The position numbers and the translations under genes were made by a program. From JARYLZ01 sp964388275 (GTDB lineage: Bacteria > Bacteroidota > Ignavibacteria > SZUA-365), in assembly GCA_964388275.1 (NCBI GenBank), contig CAYLZD010000016.1, positions 1 to 64,000 of the forward strand: a stretch of 64,000 nt of DNA. Reading direction: 5' to 3'. This document shows, piece by piece, positions 63,656 through 64,000 of this stretch; positions within the stretch are counted from its first letter, which is position 1, and each line of letters starts with the position of its first letter. The notes under the pieces were generated by a model that did not search any database, was not told where the DNA came from, and worked only from the letters and a program-made list of their open reading frames with translations.

Positions 63656-64000
63656 TCCGTGGGAAATACTTTCCAGTACACCGCGCCTTTTATGTTCTCA
63701 AGCCACTCGGCATACATTCTGTTCTGTTTGACGATTTTCGCCCAGCCCACGATGCGCTGATAGTCAGTATCCATGGACGGCTGATGGGGAGGCACGCGAT
63801 CGAGAAGCTGCACTATCGAGAAACCGTAATCCTTCTCGAAGCTGATTCGCGTCGGTTCGCTGATCTCACCGGGGGAGAGTTTCTGTTGCAAGGCGCGCAA
63901 ATCGTCGCCGAGCTGTTGAACCTCCAGCAATCCCAGATCACCGCCGAGAGGACGTGTCAGTGGATCCTGCGAATGCGCGCGCGCCAGTGTCTCGAAATTT
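63652..64000 (-). CDS. PpiC/SurA-type peptidyl-prolyl isomerase, C-terminal fragment (start beyond window)
   Basis: The minus-strand frame is open from the window edge to a TGA at 63652-63654, about 115 codons. The visible part contains the diagnostic parvulin end: 'FETLARAHSQDPLTRPLGGD', then 'LGLLEVQQLG', 'LSPGEISEPTRISFEKDYGF' and 'IVQLLDRVPP'. A tail follows ('KQNRMYAEWLENIKGAVYWK'), as in SurA-like proteins. Such isomerases fold outer-membrane proteins in the periplasm. The gene overlaps the first M16 gene by 4 bases and heads the operon as seen here. The N-terminal part, including any signal peptide, lies outside. Confidence 0.85.
   Translation of the reverse strand, partial: NFETLARAHSQDPLTRPLGGDLGLLEVQQLGDDLRALQQKLSPGEISEPTRISFEKDYGFSIVQLLDRVPPHQPSMDTDYQRIVGWAKIVKQNRMYAEWLENIKGAVYWKVFPTE

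Overview
The window is GC-rich, gene-dense DNA from a Gram-negative member of the Bacteroidota/Chlorobiota (FCB) group. The best evidence is a full-length SprA-type outer-membrane translocon of the type IX secretion system (T9SS) at about 32.7-40.0 kb, together with at least six proteins or fragments that end in T9SS type-A sorting domains. A TonB receptor/DUF4249 lipoprotein pair and a YjgP/YjgQ (LptF/LptG) pair agree with this. The high GC would suit an environmental lineage such as Ignavibacteria/Kapabacteria or a related clade, but the sequence alone does not fix the phylum. I saw no rRNA, convincing tRNA, IS element, prophage or CRISPR array.

Layout. 1-3.9 kb: the tail of a T9SS cargo gene, a palindromic repeat, then a leftward purE / O-antigen-ligase-like / lipid-kinase cluster. 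3.9-7.9 kb: a TonB-dependent receptor with its DUF4249 lipoprotein, and a small secreted protein. 8.2-15.5 kb: a 2138-residue secreted repeat protein (SBBP, PKD-like and Ig-like arrays) with a good intrinsic terminator, divergent from a PIG-L deacetylase. 15.7-23.5 kb: a 1892-residue secreted protein, resembling TANFOR-type proteins, coupled to a fibronectin-III protein. 23.6-26.9 kb: a LuxR-type response regulator, and a Sel1-repeat protein overlapping a Ycf48/BNR-like propeller. 26.9-27.4 kb: a gene-free gap that looks rich in RNA structure. 27.4-31.8 kb: a sulfurtransferase, a UPF0182 membrane protein and a fatty-acid-hydroxylase-family protein. 31.8-40.0 kb: sprA overlapping a family-2 glycosyltransferase. 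40.5-44.8 kb: two LptF/LptG permeases, a QueD/PTPS-like enzyme and a HipA-like kinase/DUF3037 pair. 44.9-54.2 kb: three secreted T9SS cargos, two of them built from a repeat with a conserved Cys pair plus a cohesin-like domain. 54.2-64.0 kb: a tight leftward operon, in transcription order PpiC/SurA-type isomerase (partial), three M16 peptidase-family proteins, MoxR ATPase, secreted subtilase, VWA membrane protein.

Much of the window builds or uses the cell surface. SprA exports cargos with C-terminal sorting domains, LptF/G-type permeases move lipopolysaccharide, the ligase-like protein and glycosyltransferase could decorate surface glycans, and the last operon looks like envelope proteostasis. 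The most noteworthy items are the possible structured leader before the sulfurtransferase gene, the unclaimed terminator/hairpin cluster beside it, the HipA-like/DUF3037 pair, the Cys-paired repeat proteins, and the giant TANFOR-like/FN3 pair.
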